NCBI GenBank assembly: GCA_002105175.1
Contig: MCGE01000001.1
Coordinates: 1,302,001 to 1,366,000 of the forward strand
DNA length: 64,000 nt
Direction: 5' to 3'
Origin: Absidia repens
Taxonomy: Eukaryota; Mucoromycota; Mucoromycetes; Mucorales; Cunninghamellaceae
Positions 25,253-39,277 of this stretch are shown in pieces. Position numbers and translations under genes: made by a program. Position 1 is the stretch's first letter, and every line of letters begins with the position of its first letter. The notes below the pieces were generated by a model. That model saw only the letters and a list, made by a program, of their open reading frames with translations. It did no database searches and was not told where the DNA came from.

Positions 25253-27455
25253 TTTTTCTTCCCTTCTTAGTTTCTTTTGGTTCCGTGCTAATCCTTTAAC
25301 AATTAAGGTGATTGTGGTCCAATTGCTAGCTTTTCCTGTTGGTAGACTCAGTGAGAAGGTGTTGCCAAACCGTGAATTCCGCTTGGGCCGATTTAACTTC
25401 AACTTGAATCCTGGACCGTTTGGTGTCAAAGAACATGTCCTCATCACTGTCATGGCGAACGCTGCTGCAACTTCTTTCGATGCTATTGATATCATTGTGG
25501 TCCAAAAGAAGTATTATGATCAAGACTGGGGCTTTGGTGGTGGTATTCTTTTGGTTCTTACTACTAGTTTACTTGGATTTGGCTTTGCTGGTATATTGCG
25601 CCGCTATTTGGTGCGACCTGCTTCTATGGTAAGTTAGATTTGTATGTACATTGAGATGCCAATTCGTACTAACTTCTTTATTTTCACAAATACAATTAAA
25701 AAACTGTAGGTCTGGCCTATTAATTTAGTGAATGCAACTCTATTCCATACTTTGCATCGGGATGTTCCTAAGGATGTGAAAGACGCTGAAGCAACCCAAT
25801 CTGGTCTCTCGATGTCAAGAAACAAATTCTTTTTGATTGCTTTTATTGCCTCCTTTGTATGGTACTTTTTCCCCGGATACATCATCCCTGTCTTGACATC
25901 TATCTCATGGATTTGGTAATGACACGCAGAAAAAGTGAAATTAATATTGGCCATATTAATAACGGTTTACATTTTACATTTATATTTCATATATAGCTGG
26001 ATCAAAAAAGACTCGGTGTTAGTTTCTCAATTGGGTAGTGGATTGAACGGTCTTGGTCTTGCTAGCTTTACCTTGGATTGGTCAACAATTACTGCATGGT
26101 ATCCCTCGCCCTTAGCTATCCCTTGGGTGGTAGAAGCCAACATGCTTGCTGGTTTCATCTTCTTCATATACATCTTGGTGCCCATTGTTTATTACTCCAA
26201 TGTTTGGGAAGCCAAAAAATTCCCATTTTATAACACCAACCAATACGATATCTGGGGGAATGAATTCGATCGACAACGTGTAATGACGCCAAACCAATTT
26301 TTGAATGACACTGCCTACGAAGAATACTCTCCAATTCGTATCACCGGATTTTTTGCCGTCTGCTATGGTCAAGGTCTTGCTGCATTAGGTGCCATCGTCA
26401 CTCACACTATCTTATATAATGGAAAGGATATTTACAACCGATTCAAAAGCGCTCGCCAAGACTCGGATGACATTCATGCTCGCCTGATGGATCGATATGA
26501 TGAAGTACCAGGTTGGTGGTATGCTACTCTTTTTGTGTGTACTCTTGGTGCTAGTTTTGCAACCATCTACGTCTATCCATCAGACATGCCTTGGTGGACT
26601 TTGATTATTGCTGTGGCCTTAGCTTTTGCCTGGTTATTGCCTATTGGAATTGTTACCGCTATCACCTCACAATCTCCTACCATCTCTATGATCACTGAAT
26701 GGGTGTATGGTGCAATCGCCCCAGGACATCCAATTGGTAATATGATTTTCAAGACTTATGGCTATATTTCTCTCCGTCAGGCACTTCTTTTTGCTCAAGA
26801 TATGAAGCTTGGTCATTATATGAAAATCCCTCCCCGCGAAATGTTTACATTCCAAATTGTCGGAACCATCATCGCTTCCTTTGTATCACTTGGCACAACA
26901 AACTACCTCCTTTCTGCCATTGATGGTATTTGCTCCAAATCCGCATATCCTTGGACTTGTCCCAATATGAACTTGTTTGGCGCCTCTTCTGTCATCTGGG
27001 GGTTGATTGGTCCCGGCAAATTCTTTGCTTCCACTTCTTTGTACGCCTTTTTACCCTACTTTTTATTGATCGGCTTTTTACTCCCTATTCCTTTTTGGTT
27101 ACTGGCTCGCCGCTTCCCCAATTCTTGGGTACGACATATTTCTATCCCCGTGGTAATGCTCGGCCCTGCGCCGCTCCCTCCTGCTCCTGCCACAAGTGCT
27201 ACTACCTTCGCCTTGGTTGGCTTTGTCTTCAACTTTTTTGTCAAACGTCGCTACAATGGCTGGTGGAAAAAATACAACTATGTGCTGTCTGCTGCTCTGG
27301 ATTCTGGTGTAGCTGTCTCTGCTATTATCATCTTCTTCGCATTCCAGTATTCAAATATCTCATTCCCTGCCTGGTGGGGCAACAATCAAGATTCTATTGA
27401 TCAATGTCCTTTGGCCACAGCGAATTGGAACGGTGTTGATGTTTACTCTGGTTAA
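24864..27455 (+). CDS. Oligopeptide transporter (OPT family)
   Basis: Five exons (24864-25047, 25138-25174, 25271-25628, 25710-25915, 25997-27455) give 747 residues. An acidic cytosolic N-tail of about 55 residues leads into a membrane protein with many hydrophobic segments. OPT hallmarks are visible: 'FNLNPGPFGVKEHVLITVMANA' (the NPGxFNxKEH-type motif, with G in place of N), 'HTLHRD', 'SPIRITGFFAVCYGQGL', and 'HYMKIPPREMF' (the KIPPR motif). The family moves tetra- and pentapeptides or glutathione-type substrates into the cell with protons at the plasma membrane. The exact substrate cannot be read from sequence. The second exon is only 37 nt. The long last exon holds two thirds of the protein. 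Confidence 0.94.
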
Positions 27456-29595
27456 TTATTATTGTTATTGTATTAGTACTACTCTTCTTTTTTTCTACGC
27501 ACCACTCTGTACATATATCATTACTATTATCACAATTTTGTTTACTTTATACCATTTTTTTGTTGTCTATCATATTTATATTATCATTCTTCTTTAATAA
27601 ATGCATTGACTCTTCATTAAAACTCTTTTTGGGGCTATGATTATGTATTGGTTGTAATGAAGGGGGCGAGCGGATCAAGTGACTGAGAAAAACGGGTTGG
27701 TAGTGGTATACAATGTGTATTGTTGTTCTCTGAAACCTACAAAAGTACAAATGGTGAAGACTCCAAAAGCAAAATACTCGGTAGTGGGGCATTTTTTTAC
27801 GGACATATATATATATAGTATGTATGCATTTGGATAGCTGATCAGTCTGTTTTATCTTATTACTGTAAATAGTTTCATGGAAAAAAATATATATATATAT
27901 ATATTTAGCCAACACTAAATATAGTAATGCCAATTATATTACAGTACAATAGACACGCACTACAACGATATCAATGGAAAAGAAAAATTACATCATTATT
28001 GTGGGTAATACTACTATATTAATAAGTGTAGCGTTATAATATCAAATCAGTGGTCTTTTGGAGCCGTCTTTAGAATATTTTTCATCGAAACGAAAGTGGT
28101 TACTGAAAAATTCAGAACAGCGACCGACATAAAATATTTTACATCCCGACCACAAGTATATTTAATTTCTTCATTTTCATTTTTTTTTTTGTTTCTTTTT
28201 CTTCATCATTCAACTTGTTTGAGGTTATGATGATCTTAGATTAGTGTTAGGACTAGTTTAGAAGGGGTTCCAGCTCAGGGATTACAAGATGCATGGGGAA
28301 ACCCTTTCATTTTGGATCTAAGATTTAGAACCTCCATTAATTCGTTGCTTTTAGGATCCTCCAATAGCTTAGTTGAGTGTTAGTTTGTCTATAGTTTGTG
28401 TCTATATTTGAATAAAAAACGTCTCTCTTTACTTGTTTCAATAAAAAAATGATGCAATAGTCTCTTATCATTCCTTCTACAGTATATTAGATCCTTTTTT
28501 ACATTAGTTCCTATGAAACTGGTTTTGACCATTTTTCAGATCCCCCAATAAGCTTCTTCATGCTATCCCCAAATAGATCTCTTGATGTTCTTTATTGGTT
28601 TGAGTTACGTCTGACGAGTATTTGTTAATTGTTTTTACTGTGTATTGTCTGTATTCAGGAATTTTTAATGACGAGCATGGCTCGCTCAGCAATATACTAA
28701 AAAGGGCAGTTTTTGTGGGGAACTACGTATCTGTGCAAAAAATTTCTCTTTTTCATCATCTTAATACATACTTTCGGCCCCAGATTATTTCAATACAATA
28801 ATGATTCTTTGTGTCCCCGTTATTATTCATATAAAAAACTGCTGCAAAATAAACTCTTGTCCTTTTTCTCTCTCACATTTATTTTGTCTTGTCAAAGGGT
28901 ATGCCCACATTTGACAGTGCATGGGAACAAAAAAAGAAGCTGATATATGTGTGTAAAAAGCGGGACAGGGTTAGCTATGTATGAGGTGACTTCGACTAAC
29001 CATTGTGACCATCTCTCCGTCTATTGTAGTGTAGCATACAGCACTGTCCTTAAAAAAAAATAGGGGTTAAGAGAAATTTCTTGAATGGGTTTAAAAAGAT
29101 AGTCATGATGGATGAATGATTCAAGAAAGAGGGTTAAGGGTGCATAAAAAAAAAGCATCGATGAGCGTATGATTGAAGCGCAATGGAATGTCTTTAATTT
29201 ATCGCATAAACATCCCTTTTTCATGCAAAATAAATAACGCGCTAATAACGTAATTTTTTCTTCCTCATCATCACTATCGTTTTACATGGACAAAAGTTTT
29301 ATTGTCGAGTAAAGCAAATTCCTATCATAAAGGATACAGGCGTTTCTACGTTCTATCTGAAATGCACTATAATACTATAAAAATAGTGGTACGTAACCTA
29401 ATATGAATGCAACAGAAGTGTCATCCCCCTTTTCCGCAACGATCGATAAAAACAAAAAAAATACATATTTTGTGAAACGTTGAATGTGCTTTATTGAGAC
29501 AAATGGTATACAAAATAAAATAATAAAAAAAGTCAAGATAAAAAAACTACTATATACTAAAATGTAAACTAAAAAGTAAAAAGGCTTTTTTTTGT
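27456..29595. other. Intergenic stretch, 2.1 kb, contains a repeat copy
   Basis: This is convergent space between the OPT gene and ATG2. It includes 3' sequence with AATAAA at 27,594, a (TA)n run at 27,887-27,903 and the repeat copy at about 28,130-28,500. At 28,671-28,684 there is a short perfect hairpin ('acgagcatggctcgct'). No gene is seen; ORFs at 28,713-28,943 and 29,021-29,224 have no domain. Confidence 0.55.
28130..28500 (+). repeat. Dispersed repeat family, copy 4 (most complete forward copy)
   Basis: The order is as follows: the box 'catcccgaccac' (about 28,142), a T-rich tract, 'cattcaacttgtttgaggttatgatgatcttagattagtgttagg', and 'ctcagggattacaagatgcatgggg'. Next come the core 'aaaccctttcattttggat', then 'agtttgtgtctatatttgaataaaa'. 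The flank, rich in 'tctct...cttatcattcc...agtatattagatcc', reaches to about 28,496. Read in reverse, this flank matches the ends of copies at 42.1 and 53.8 kb. Confidence 0.75.
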
Positions 29596-32500
29596 TCAAT
29601 CTTCGTCCTTGTCCAGATTCTTGTCAGTAAAAATAAACACCATATCTTCGCTTGTGCGACTGCCAATGACTGTTGAGATTGCTGATGAGGAGGAGATAGT
29701 GTCGTCTTTTGAGTCCATGCTGCCACCATGGGAGGCGTGACGATGATTGTGCCGTTGGTGTTGATGTTGTTGATGTTGATGTTGGTGTTGATGTTGTTGA
29801 TTTTGTTGATGTTGTCGTGCTGCTGCCATGGTACCTGAAGATAAAAGCCCATCAGCATGTTCCAATATCACCTGTGTGCCCGATGCCAAGCGAGCACTGA
29901 GTTTGACCACTTCCATTGCCGTCGACCGTGCAAAGGACTGAGTACCTCTTTGAAGACCTTTAATCACCCTTCCGTCTTTTCGATATTGTTGAATGGGCAA
30001 GAGAATGAGATCTGCCACACCACTACCAAGGTTTACCATTGACCTGATAGGCGATACACCTGAGACCATATGAGGTACTTGTGTATTCTTGATATGAGGT
30101 AACCATTCCTGTGACAGTCTGTCCAGCAGCTTGTGCACCCCATTGATCCCGTTCAATTTCACCGCACTTAGATTCAGCTTGGCGCCTTCAAGTTGGAATA
30201 AATTGACTAGTTCTGCATATTGACCTTCCTTGATATTGTCGTAATTGATGTATTTGGGCTTGTAGTCAATTTTCAAATCAATAGGATGGATTTCCACACT
30301 TTCTATAAATGGTTTTTAACAAAAAGGGGATGAGTTATTGAAAGCAAAAAAGAGAAAGGGTAAATGTACTCACGGAAAAAAATATCGTCATCCTTGTAAT
30401 CCTGAGGTTGATGTGAAGTTCCTTCAAACGCCCTATCACCCCCATTGTCGTCACCATATGGAGAAGAATAGCGATGATGGAGGTTGTAGTGTTGGTGGAT
30501 ATTGATATCATGGGCAGGCATCGTATCGGAGTATGAAGTTGAGGATTTGGCACCAGCAGAAGACCGGAGGATAGTAGGGTTGAAGGTGAAAAACTTCACC
30601 AGGAAGTTCAAAGCGTCTTGATCGATATAAAGTCGCATAGGTAAAGTCTTGATTCGAAGTCTGTATTCCACAGTGGTGTCTTGAATAACAGGTCGGGTGC
30701 CAATCAAATCCACAATCAGCATACATGAATCGCTTTCCCGAGGAAGAGATGAGGGTGAGTCTGATCGCATGCTTCCAAAAAACGTATCCCAGGTCGATGT
30801 TTTGATGTTGTCAGCAATTTCAATATCACGGATTTCCAGATGAGAGTGTAAATATGTCTGTTCTTCAGGAACCATGATATCCAGTTCGAAACAAATACCT
30901 TCGATTCTGAGTTCCATATCAGCTGATCCAGTAGTCCGACCGTGTCGCTGGGGACGCCGATGTGCTGAGCTGCTGTGCTTTGAAATGGAAGATCTTCGAC
31001 TGTCTGTGCTGCTGGGTTGGGAATATCGATAATCATCGAAGCTACTGCCGCTTGGAACACTGTCTGCTGAGTAGGTGGGTAGTTGTCCTGGAAGTGATGG
31101 AGATCGGTCGTTCAGAGAAGGTGGTTGATTGCCAAGTGATTGAAGATCGGAAGAGCCAGTATTCCGTGAAAATCCGTCAAAGCCCATAGTATTCGAGTAA
31201 GTCGTAGGAAAACGGTGATTTGATGAGTTTGAAGAGGGTCGACTTGAAGAGCGCCTTCTTCTTGCTGTGTTTGATGTCGACGTCGAAGATGATGAAGCTG
31301 AATTCGGGTGAGGTGGAGAATCCATTGAAGAGCGTACATAAGACCAGTCATACCCACTGTATAGTTTCCATATAATATCCACATCTTTAACACGAAGGGA
31401 AACAGTCGATCGTCGGATATCCACCGCAGGTTTTCGAGCCACCTTTTTGTTGTCAATGCCGTAGTAGTTTTCCACAATGTCTAATTCTTGTATTTCATTC
31501 AGAAGCACCCTGACGATGTCCTCAGGCGGTTTTTGTTGCTGATAGCGTTTGCGGCGAGGCTTTCTCGGTCGTAGTGTAGGGTTCGATGCGGTTGACTTGG
31601 ATTTTGATGACGATGTACCAGAATAATATCCTTCCACCATTTTAAGATCTGTCGGCATTGGTGAATACTGTGATGTTGATGCTGCTGCTGATGATGATGG
31701 TTGATTCTGTTGCTGTTGTTGCCGTTGTCGGTGTTTGAAAGCGTCTTCGTCCAAACTGGCAAGCATATCTTCCTTTCTTTTAATCAGTGTTGTGTGAGCT
31801 CGCTTTGACGATTTCTTTGTTGTGGTATTGCTGCTAGGTTGGTCTGTTGAGTATCCTTTCGTACGGTCGCCATCATTTGTTGCATAGGTAATAAAATTGT
31901 TGAGAGATTGAAAGGAGTCGGCACATCCTTCAAGTGTAAGAATGTCATTCAGAATAGCCACTTCAATACCAGGGGCAGCCAACAATTCATCCAACTTGAC
32001 TTTCACTTGTGTTTCCAAATTTCGAGACGTAAGAACACTTGACATTCCATACATCGACCAATAGTTCCTGGCATCTAAGCTTCTTGACGTTTCTTGTACA
32101 CGTTTTCCATCCAATTCGTTGATATCATCCACCAAAAAAACGTCCACGCATTGAATAAATGTCTTGATGTCCACCAAAGGCTGCCCAGCCAATATATCGG
32201 TGACTACCTAATTGTAAATGAGGATGTTAGTCAATTTGACCTGATAACGTAACTAACCTTTTGACTTACCTGTATGTTATCAAGAACAACGACAGCACGA
32301 GAGGGTATTGATAGCGGCTTGTAATCTACAGATGTGTCAAGGACGTGTGCGTAGACTTTAATATACTGAGTAGGCGGGTCAATGAATACTAACTACAAAT
32401 ACATAAGTCGGTTAGTGTCAATCAGTGCCTTGTGATATGTTTTGGTTGCCTTACATCATCAGGTGCTTTTTGGAATCCAATCAAGTTCTCCAGAAAAGAT

Positions 32501-35500
32501 ATATCCGGTGTAAATTTCCAACACAAATTGCATGCCACCACACTAGTTGTCTTGTTTTGCTTGTTCAGTTCAGGAATGGTCGTCAACCGGGAGAATATGG
32601 ACAAAAGCGAAGTGTTTCGTTTTGGCTATTGTCAAAATAAATATATCGCTTTAGTACATGCTAATTAATATGTTTCCATTTTTTTCACAATACTTACCAG
32701 AATTGATTTGGGTAGTGTCCTATGAAACAGAGGGATCGGTTGAATGCCATGGCCAACGTCGTCCAACGTCAAATCTTCAATATCGAGCGTTGTAATATTT
32801 TCATTCTATATCCCACAGAAAAAAAAAGGCGTGCATTTGAATAACAAGATCAAACAAATTGTATGTTAATATTTTGTTACCATTCCCAAATGTTTGATCA
32901 CCGCAAAATATCGGAAGTCAGAGAATTGAAAGCGATAGGTCGACTGTGTATTCTTGTCAGTTGGGTTGGTATGTAGATCCCACACTCCTATAATAAATAA
33001 AATATAAATTCAGTCACTTCTTGTTGCTTCCCTTCCCCTCCCTTATTTTATTTTACCTTCACTCATCACAGCAATGATAGAGAATAAACTTGAGGTCTGC
33101 GTATCATGGGGTCGATTGAGCCTTTCATGGCTTTGGCTGAGGATACTGGTACGACTGGATTCAAGGTCAGAGTATCGCATATGAGGTGAGGTTCTAAAAG
33201 GTTCACTATTCAACGATCCAATTGTGCTTGTATCCGTCCGATCTTGTTCTTGTTCTAATTGCGCAATAATTCTAGGCTGCCATAGAAGTAAATCATTTTG
33301 TAATATCTGCACCTTGTCCCATGTTGGTTTGGATAAAGTCATGTACGTCGTAGGGAAATGGCAATTGATTACAAAGGTCTATAAAAAATCGGTGAGTTTC
33401 AGTCACCTGTGGAGAAATCCCAGTCCTTCCTCATTTCTTACTGAAGTTTCCACTGTCCGTTGCTTGAATACCATGGCAGATTCCGCTTGATCTTGAACAG
33501 GCACATGTATTTTTTCTTCACTGTGATAGAATTCGTTTCGACTAAGGTATTCAAATAAATTGCTTGGTATATCCGACCCAGTGCCAAAATAACCTGGTCT
33601 TGCAGATGAAGGAGCATATGGTGTATCTGGAGCCGATGATCGTAGTGTGATCTCCATGCTTGGAGTCTGGGAAACTGATGATAGCAAATCACCATTCCGT
33701 TTTCCTTTTGCTTTAAACCAACACCGAGTAAGAGGATCTAAATGATATTAATGTAAGTAGCAACCAATGTGAATCATTGTGAGTAATGCAACCCAAGATA
33801 ACACGCTGCTCTCTATTTGGCTTACCATGAGCCTGTTTCAAAAACACGTTGATCGAATCCAAGTCCACAGTAGCTCGTTGAGGCTGATGTTTCAGAAGGT
33901 CTAATGAAATAAAAAACATACAAGGAGGGTCAGCATACTTTTCTGAAAGTCAAACACCATTTATAGCATCCTATAACAATTACCTGTATTCCAGCAAGCA
34001 GTTATCTTCTTTACATCAACACTGAGGATATCGTCATGGAACTTGTCATTGAATTCATCCCTGGTGTTAGATTGACTCATATCAGGAGCATAAAGTATCA
34101 GTCGTAAAAATGCCAACCGGACTTTCGCTTGAATTCTTTGTTGATGTTCTTTTGCGCCTTTGTCCAAGTCTTCGTAAATTTTCTGGTCAAATGACGGTTC
34201 CGATGCACTGTAAATATAAATGTATAAAAGATAATGTGAGTGAACTGAAGCCTGACAACGCACCAAAATGTTTTCCCACTCCCTCCCTCTCACTGCCTCT
34301 CTTTACCTGATATTTTCGTTCACATCAAGCTTTGTTGGACTGTTTTTAGCGTAGTCAATGAAGACATATGCATAGTTTTCTAGTCGATCGGCAATATTAG
34401 GATCCAGCAACAAATTCATAGCCTGTATATCAGTGGTGAGGTCTTGGTCAAAGGAAGTCACTATAACAAAGAATGATGAAGTAGATGATTAATAATCGCT
34501 CATCACATAGTTATCCTCAGCCACCCCCCCCTCATACTTGCTTTACTTACTTTCATTGAAGTGATCAAGTTTGACGGAGGATCGCTTTTCTAACCGAATC
34601 CGAATCACATCCTTTTTGGTTTTGCATGAACTACCGCCAATGTGCCCAGTTTTTCCAACATGGTGTCGTGTAGATGACTGGTGTATATATGCTGGAAAAT
34701 CTTGTGTATCGTCATACTCATTCCCGATTGAGTCATCGAATTCCAATATAGGTACGTAGCAGTTGTATTTCATTTTGACCGAAGATGATGGTGATGATGT
34801 TTCTGGTAAGAATGATGTCGCAGGATCAACCTTCGCAGGAGTATGATTGAGTATAGGCGTCACCCACTCGGCAAGTCCCATGGTTTGTATCCGCATATCA
34901 AAAACAGACGAAAGTGCTGGTTGATGTCTAGAGTTTGTTGCTGTTGTTGTATCTATCCGTGGTAATGGCGATCGGCGTAATCCATCAGGTCTTCGTCTGT
35001 CGACTGGTCTTTTGGTGTTGGAGATGGGATACTGTTGTAATCGTATAATCCATTGGTGAATCCATAATTTGAGATGACTGGTATCACGAATAGGAGGCTC
35101 CGCTGTTGATGACCATATGGCTGATGAGGAAGAGGTTGGAGGCATTTCATTGTATAGAAAAAAGTGTTCCATAAGTGGTATTTGCAACTTGATCTTGATA
35201 CCCGGTGGTGATGATGGAGATTGTTCAGACGCCATTTTGAAGGAAGAGCCGAGATTTGACCGCTTGTCTTGATCCCGATGATATGCAGGTCCGTTCGCGT
35301 TCGCCGATGGAGGAGACATGCCTGTATATGATGGTCGCCTTTGTTCCCGGATCACTTCGCCCAGATTTGAAGCCCGTTTATTTCGTGACGAGGTCGCAGC
35401 AGAAGCAAATGTCGATGTTGCTGGCGTAAAATCATTCGCTGAGGGATTGTTTGTTGCTGCAAAGATATCCAACAAAAATGCGACTTGTTTTGGTGTAATA

Positions 35501-36928
35501 ATAGTACGGATATGGCTAAAATAGATATCAATGTTTTTAGTAGGTGGTGATGATTCTGAAGACGGTATTGGTGCAGTTTGGTTATCAGAAGGCGAAGGTG
35601 TTCGTAATTTCAGTCGTAACCAGTTGTCCTTATCCATAGTCGTAAATAACAGTGCTTCGTATGAATTGTTGTGTGTTGATGATGATGATGGGAATGCTTT
35701 TGGTGTGATTGATCCGCTCATGTAGCTTGAATGCAACGATCCTCGCTGGAATAGGTTTGAGTCGCCTTGACTAGCATCGTAAAATTCGGTTTGTGATAAA
35801 TCGGTGGTGGTATCATCTGAAGTGTCATTCGTATCCAAAGTTGTTTCGCTTTTCGTTGACTGAGAGTATATAGAGGGTATGTCGCAAGATCGAATCCATA
35901 TTTTAGGTGATGTGATAGTGATGATTTTGATAATTTCGTCACCAGAAGAAGGGAGCAGTATGCTTGACTCAACCATATTTGCTGCGGGCACTGATATTGG
36001 ATTGGGAATGTTGTTATCAGAGAATCCGGGAGTTTCGTCAAAATAGGAGATCTTGGGTATTTCAATATCGAGTGAGTATTCTTTGTTGCCACCACCAGGT
36101 CGATGAAAGTCACCTGCCAAAGTAACAGCTGACGGGTGTATTACATGAATGACAGTATCGATAATATCCACCTTGACTTTGGCCAGCATCTTATCGATCA
36201 CTCGAGTAAGCACTTGTAATCCTCCAACACCATAGTCCAATTCAGTTTGTTCGGGATCTTGTAGCTGTTGAATAGATTCGTAAAGTTCTTGATCCTGATC
36301 AGGTTCCATCTCAGTTTTTAAGAAGTCATCAGCGAAATGGAGCGAAGAAGATAATACAGGTGATGTTTCATCGTCATTTTCAGAGGCTAACATATAGAAA
36401 ACAATTTACACATGAGTATTAAACAAACCAAACCAAATGTATATGATATCTTTATGATTTACCTTGCCGAGTTCGTTTTTCAGAGGTAGGCTTTAAAGTC
36501 AAATTCAGACCTTGTACCTTCAAAGTTGTTTCGCCACTCCAATTGAACCAAGGCAAGCTTGCGCTAATACTAGCAGCCCGTCCTTTGACTAGTATAAATG
36601 AAGTGTCGATAAGCAAATCATTGATAGCCTAAGATTATAAATAATAAAGGACAGACAATAAAAACAAAACAAGGTTAATTATTATGAGATGAGATGACGA
36701 CACTGGACCAATATCTTTTAAAGAGTGACTTACGTCAAGGTTCAGTTCCAAATCCCGTAGTTCCACTGATCCATTCAATAGTTCAATGTCAAAGTTGTCT
36801 ACATCCAAATCAGTTGCAAGGAATTGTCCAATCGCTTTTCGTAGTAAAAATTTGTATAGTCGTTTTTGAATATTTGAAGGTATTGGTATGTTGGTGAATC
36901 CCGAAGAAAGATAACTCCAAGCCTTCAT
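29596..36928 (-). CDS. ATG2: Autophagy-related lipid transfer protein Atg2
   Basis: Fourteen exons give 2,105 residues: 36928-36734, 36628-36463, 36386-34551, 34460-34307, 34207-33984, 33900-33826, 33737-33442, 33378-33057, 32987-32881, 32805-32698, 32625-32455, 32392-32270, 32207-30374 and 30302-29596. All phases match. The chorein-type N-terminus is clear ('QKRLYKFLLRKAIGQFLATD', 'NGSVELRDLELNLD', 'SLPWFNWSGETTLKVQGLNL'). The Atg2 C-terminal region is equally clear ('EWLPHIKNTQVPHMVSGVSP', 'YRKDGRVIKGLQRGTQSF'). Atg2 bridges the ER and the growing autophagosome and transfers phospholipids, with Atg18 and Atg9 as partners. The length is at the upper end for fungi because of Ser/Thr/Gln-rich disordered inserts in exons 3 and 13 and a His/Gln run near the end (29,755-29,820). 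Confidence 0.96.
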
Positions 36929-37266
36929 TGTATTTTTCAAGACTAGGGTATATAAGATATTGTTGTAAGTAAATAAATAAAATAGATAAGACGAGAAGGA
37001 AAAATACAAAGGATAAAGAGAAAGAAGAAAAAAAAAAAAAAAGGAAAGAAAAAAAAATAGGAAAAAATACACAAGAGTAGAGCTACTGTCAGCTGACTTA
37101 AAATTAAAGCTAATGCAGACACTGTGATTTTAAACTGTGACGGTGGTTGACAATTTCGGTCCATTAAATTCTTTGTTTTTTGCCCTTTTTCGCTTTTTGA
37201 GTTATTTTTTTTTTCTTCTTTTTTCGAACTTACTTTTTGGCCGTGGTCTTTGATCTTCACTGAAGT
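36929..37266. promoter_or_regulatory. Bidirectional promoter between ATG2 and DUF3020-type gene
   Basis: Only 338 bp separate two divergent start codons. Both sides have A/T homopolymer tracts (A-rich at 37,020-37,070; T-rich at 37,170-37,225). Shared regulation is possible but not shown. Confidence 0.45.
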
Positions 37267-39277
37267 ATGTCAGATTTGGATGTTTCCTTGGTAACAACAA
37301 CAATCAAGCAAGAACAGGAAGACCCAGGAACGCTACCATGTGGAAAACAACAACAGACCGACGTGATTGACGATCACCAACGCAAATCTTCCTCTCGACG
37401 GTGCCACACTTCTCAAGTGGCCACTGTCAAAATAGCACCACGCCCCGCGAATCTCCAACCTGCTCCTTCTAAAGAGATCGTAACAGCACGCTCTTCTCCT
37501 TGTGTCGACATACCACAGAGCTCGCTCACAAATTTATTTCCGCTACCTTCGACTTTCCTACCCGGTGTTGACGATATCGTACCCAACACTCCTTTGCCTT
37601 TTAACAACCATATGCCACTACCGATACTACCGTCACCGACAACAACAACAACAACAACAACAACAACCACGATGAACAGGAACAATTACGCTATGCCACC
37701 TGCCGACTTCGCAGACTTACCACAAGGACCGGCCCCCCACTTTGATCTCAGCCAAGTAGCGATGTTGCCTGCAAACCATACCCAGCCTGACAACCAGCAC
37801 TCACCAACTACACCGGGACCAGGAAATCAGTGCGAAAATGATATCATGTTGAAAGGATTGATGTCGTATTATACCCAGCATGGACCGCCAATGTTATTAC
37901 GACATAAACAACCACTTCTGCTAACGACAGATTCTACTGGCCAAGTTGGGCAGGATAGGCCGGATTCCGCTCAATTGCAAGAAAAGGTAAAGACTTCCCC
38001 TCTATATACATATATCCACGAACTTGACCAACTTTTTATTTTTATTACTATTTATGAATTAGAGGGCAGATAACAGGGAAAGGAAAAAGCGATGGCGTGA
38101 ACAGAATGAAGAAAGGAGTAAGTTGATATTGGTGATCTGAAGTAACGGGAGTGCATGACTGATTTAGTACTCTTTTTCTTTATCATGGATAGACAAAGAC
38201 AACGATCTACGATGCCGGGTGAACAAACGGGCACACAACCTATTTGGGCGGGAGGACAATGAAGCCAAAAGACGATGGGTTGAGAACGAATTTTTGAAAC
38301 GACAGTGCAGACGAAGAGGAAAAGTAAGGCAAATGGAAGCGGTGGACGACGTACTATCAACATCAACATTATCAGGGAAATCATCGAAATCATCAAAGTC
38401 ACCAAAATCGCCGTCACCACGTAAATCTGCCAGTGATGCAAACTCGGGACACCTGCCGATATTGCAGGATGCATATTTATCAATGCTACTCAACAACATG
38501 GGATCCATTCCTCCAGAATCGTCACTCAAACTTATGGAAGGCTTACGACTGATGGAGGCAACTATCAAAAACGAAGCGGATGACCGGGACCATGCCCTCC
38601 CTCAGCAACTGGCCACCTTTTTACAGCAATTACAGAAATTACACGCATCTCCTGTCACTCCTCCTCCTGAAAATCCCATGGCAACAAAAGCAGCTTCAAC
38701 ACCACCGTCCTCATCTACCTCATCACCTTCCATGCCCTCTTCTCCATTCATAACGACACCGAGCGTACTAGCAACTGGACCACCGTCAATCACATCGCCA
38801 GTATCCTATACTACAGCACCTATGGAAACACCAGCAAACAAATACAATGAGAATCCGTCCATATCTGTACCATCTGACACGACTAGCAGTGAAGAATCAA
38901 CAGGCAAAAGGGATTTGATTGCACCGTCATTATCATCATCATCGTCATCAATATCGTCATCGTCATCACCTCAGCACATTCCCTCTGTACAGCAGGATGG
39001 ATTGTCAGCCATGCTGATTCAGTCATTACAACAAACAGCAGTGTCCTATCAAGACAAACAAGAATATACCATGGAACCACTGTCACCAGCGACAACGGAA
39101 TACAGTAGACAGGAACATTCTCAGCAATCCGTTCGATTGTACTCCACCGAAGTCATCATGAAACTCATGCAGATGAATTTAGGTAGAAAAAACAAAAAGA
39201 AAGTAAAAAAAGAGAGAGAAATTTCTTCATTGTTGTCTTGACCTTCACTTTGTTTTGTAGAATGGACTAAACAGTAA
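37267..39277 (+). CDS. DUF3020-type putative nuclear regulator
   Basis: I use four exons: 37267-37986, 38063-38117, 38193-39182 and 39261-39277, giving 593 residues. The only ordered-looking part is a basic block across exons 2-3 (about 241-285): 'RADNRERKKRWREQNEER' then 'NKDNDLRCRVNKRAHNLFG'. I recognise this as the fungal DUF3020 signature. The rest is Ser/Thr/Pro-rich and probably disordered, with a (Thr)11 run near residue 127 and a Ser run near 485. The basic block suggests nucleic-acid contact or a nuclear role; function is unknown. Without the last intron the protein would instead run on to 39,241 with a Lys-rich tail. I prefer splicing because 'tttgttttgtag' is a strong acceptor and the tail looks intronic. 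Confidence 0.68.
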
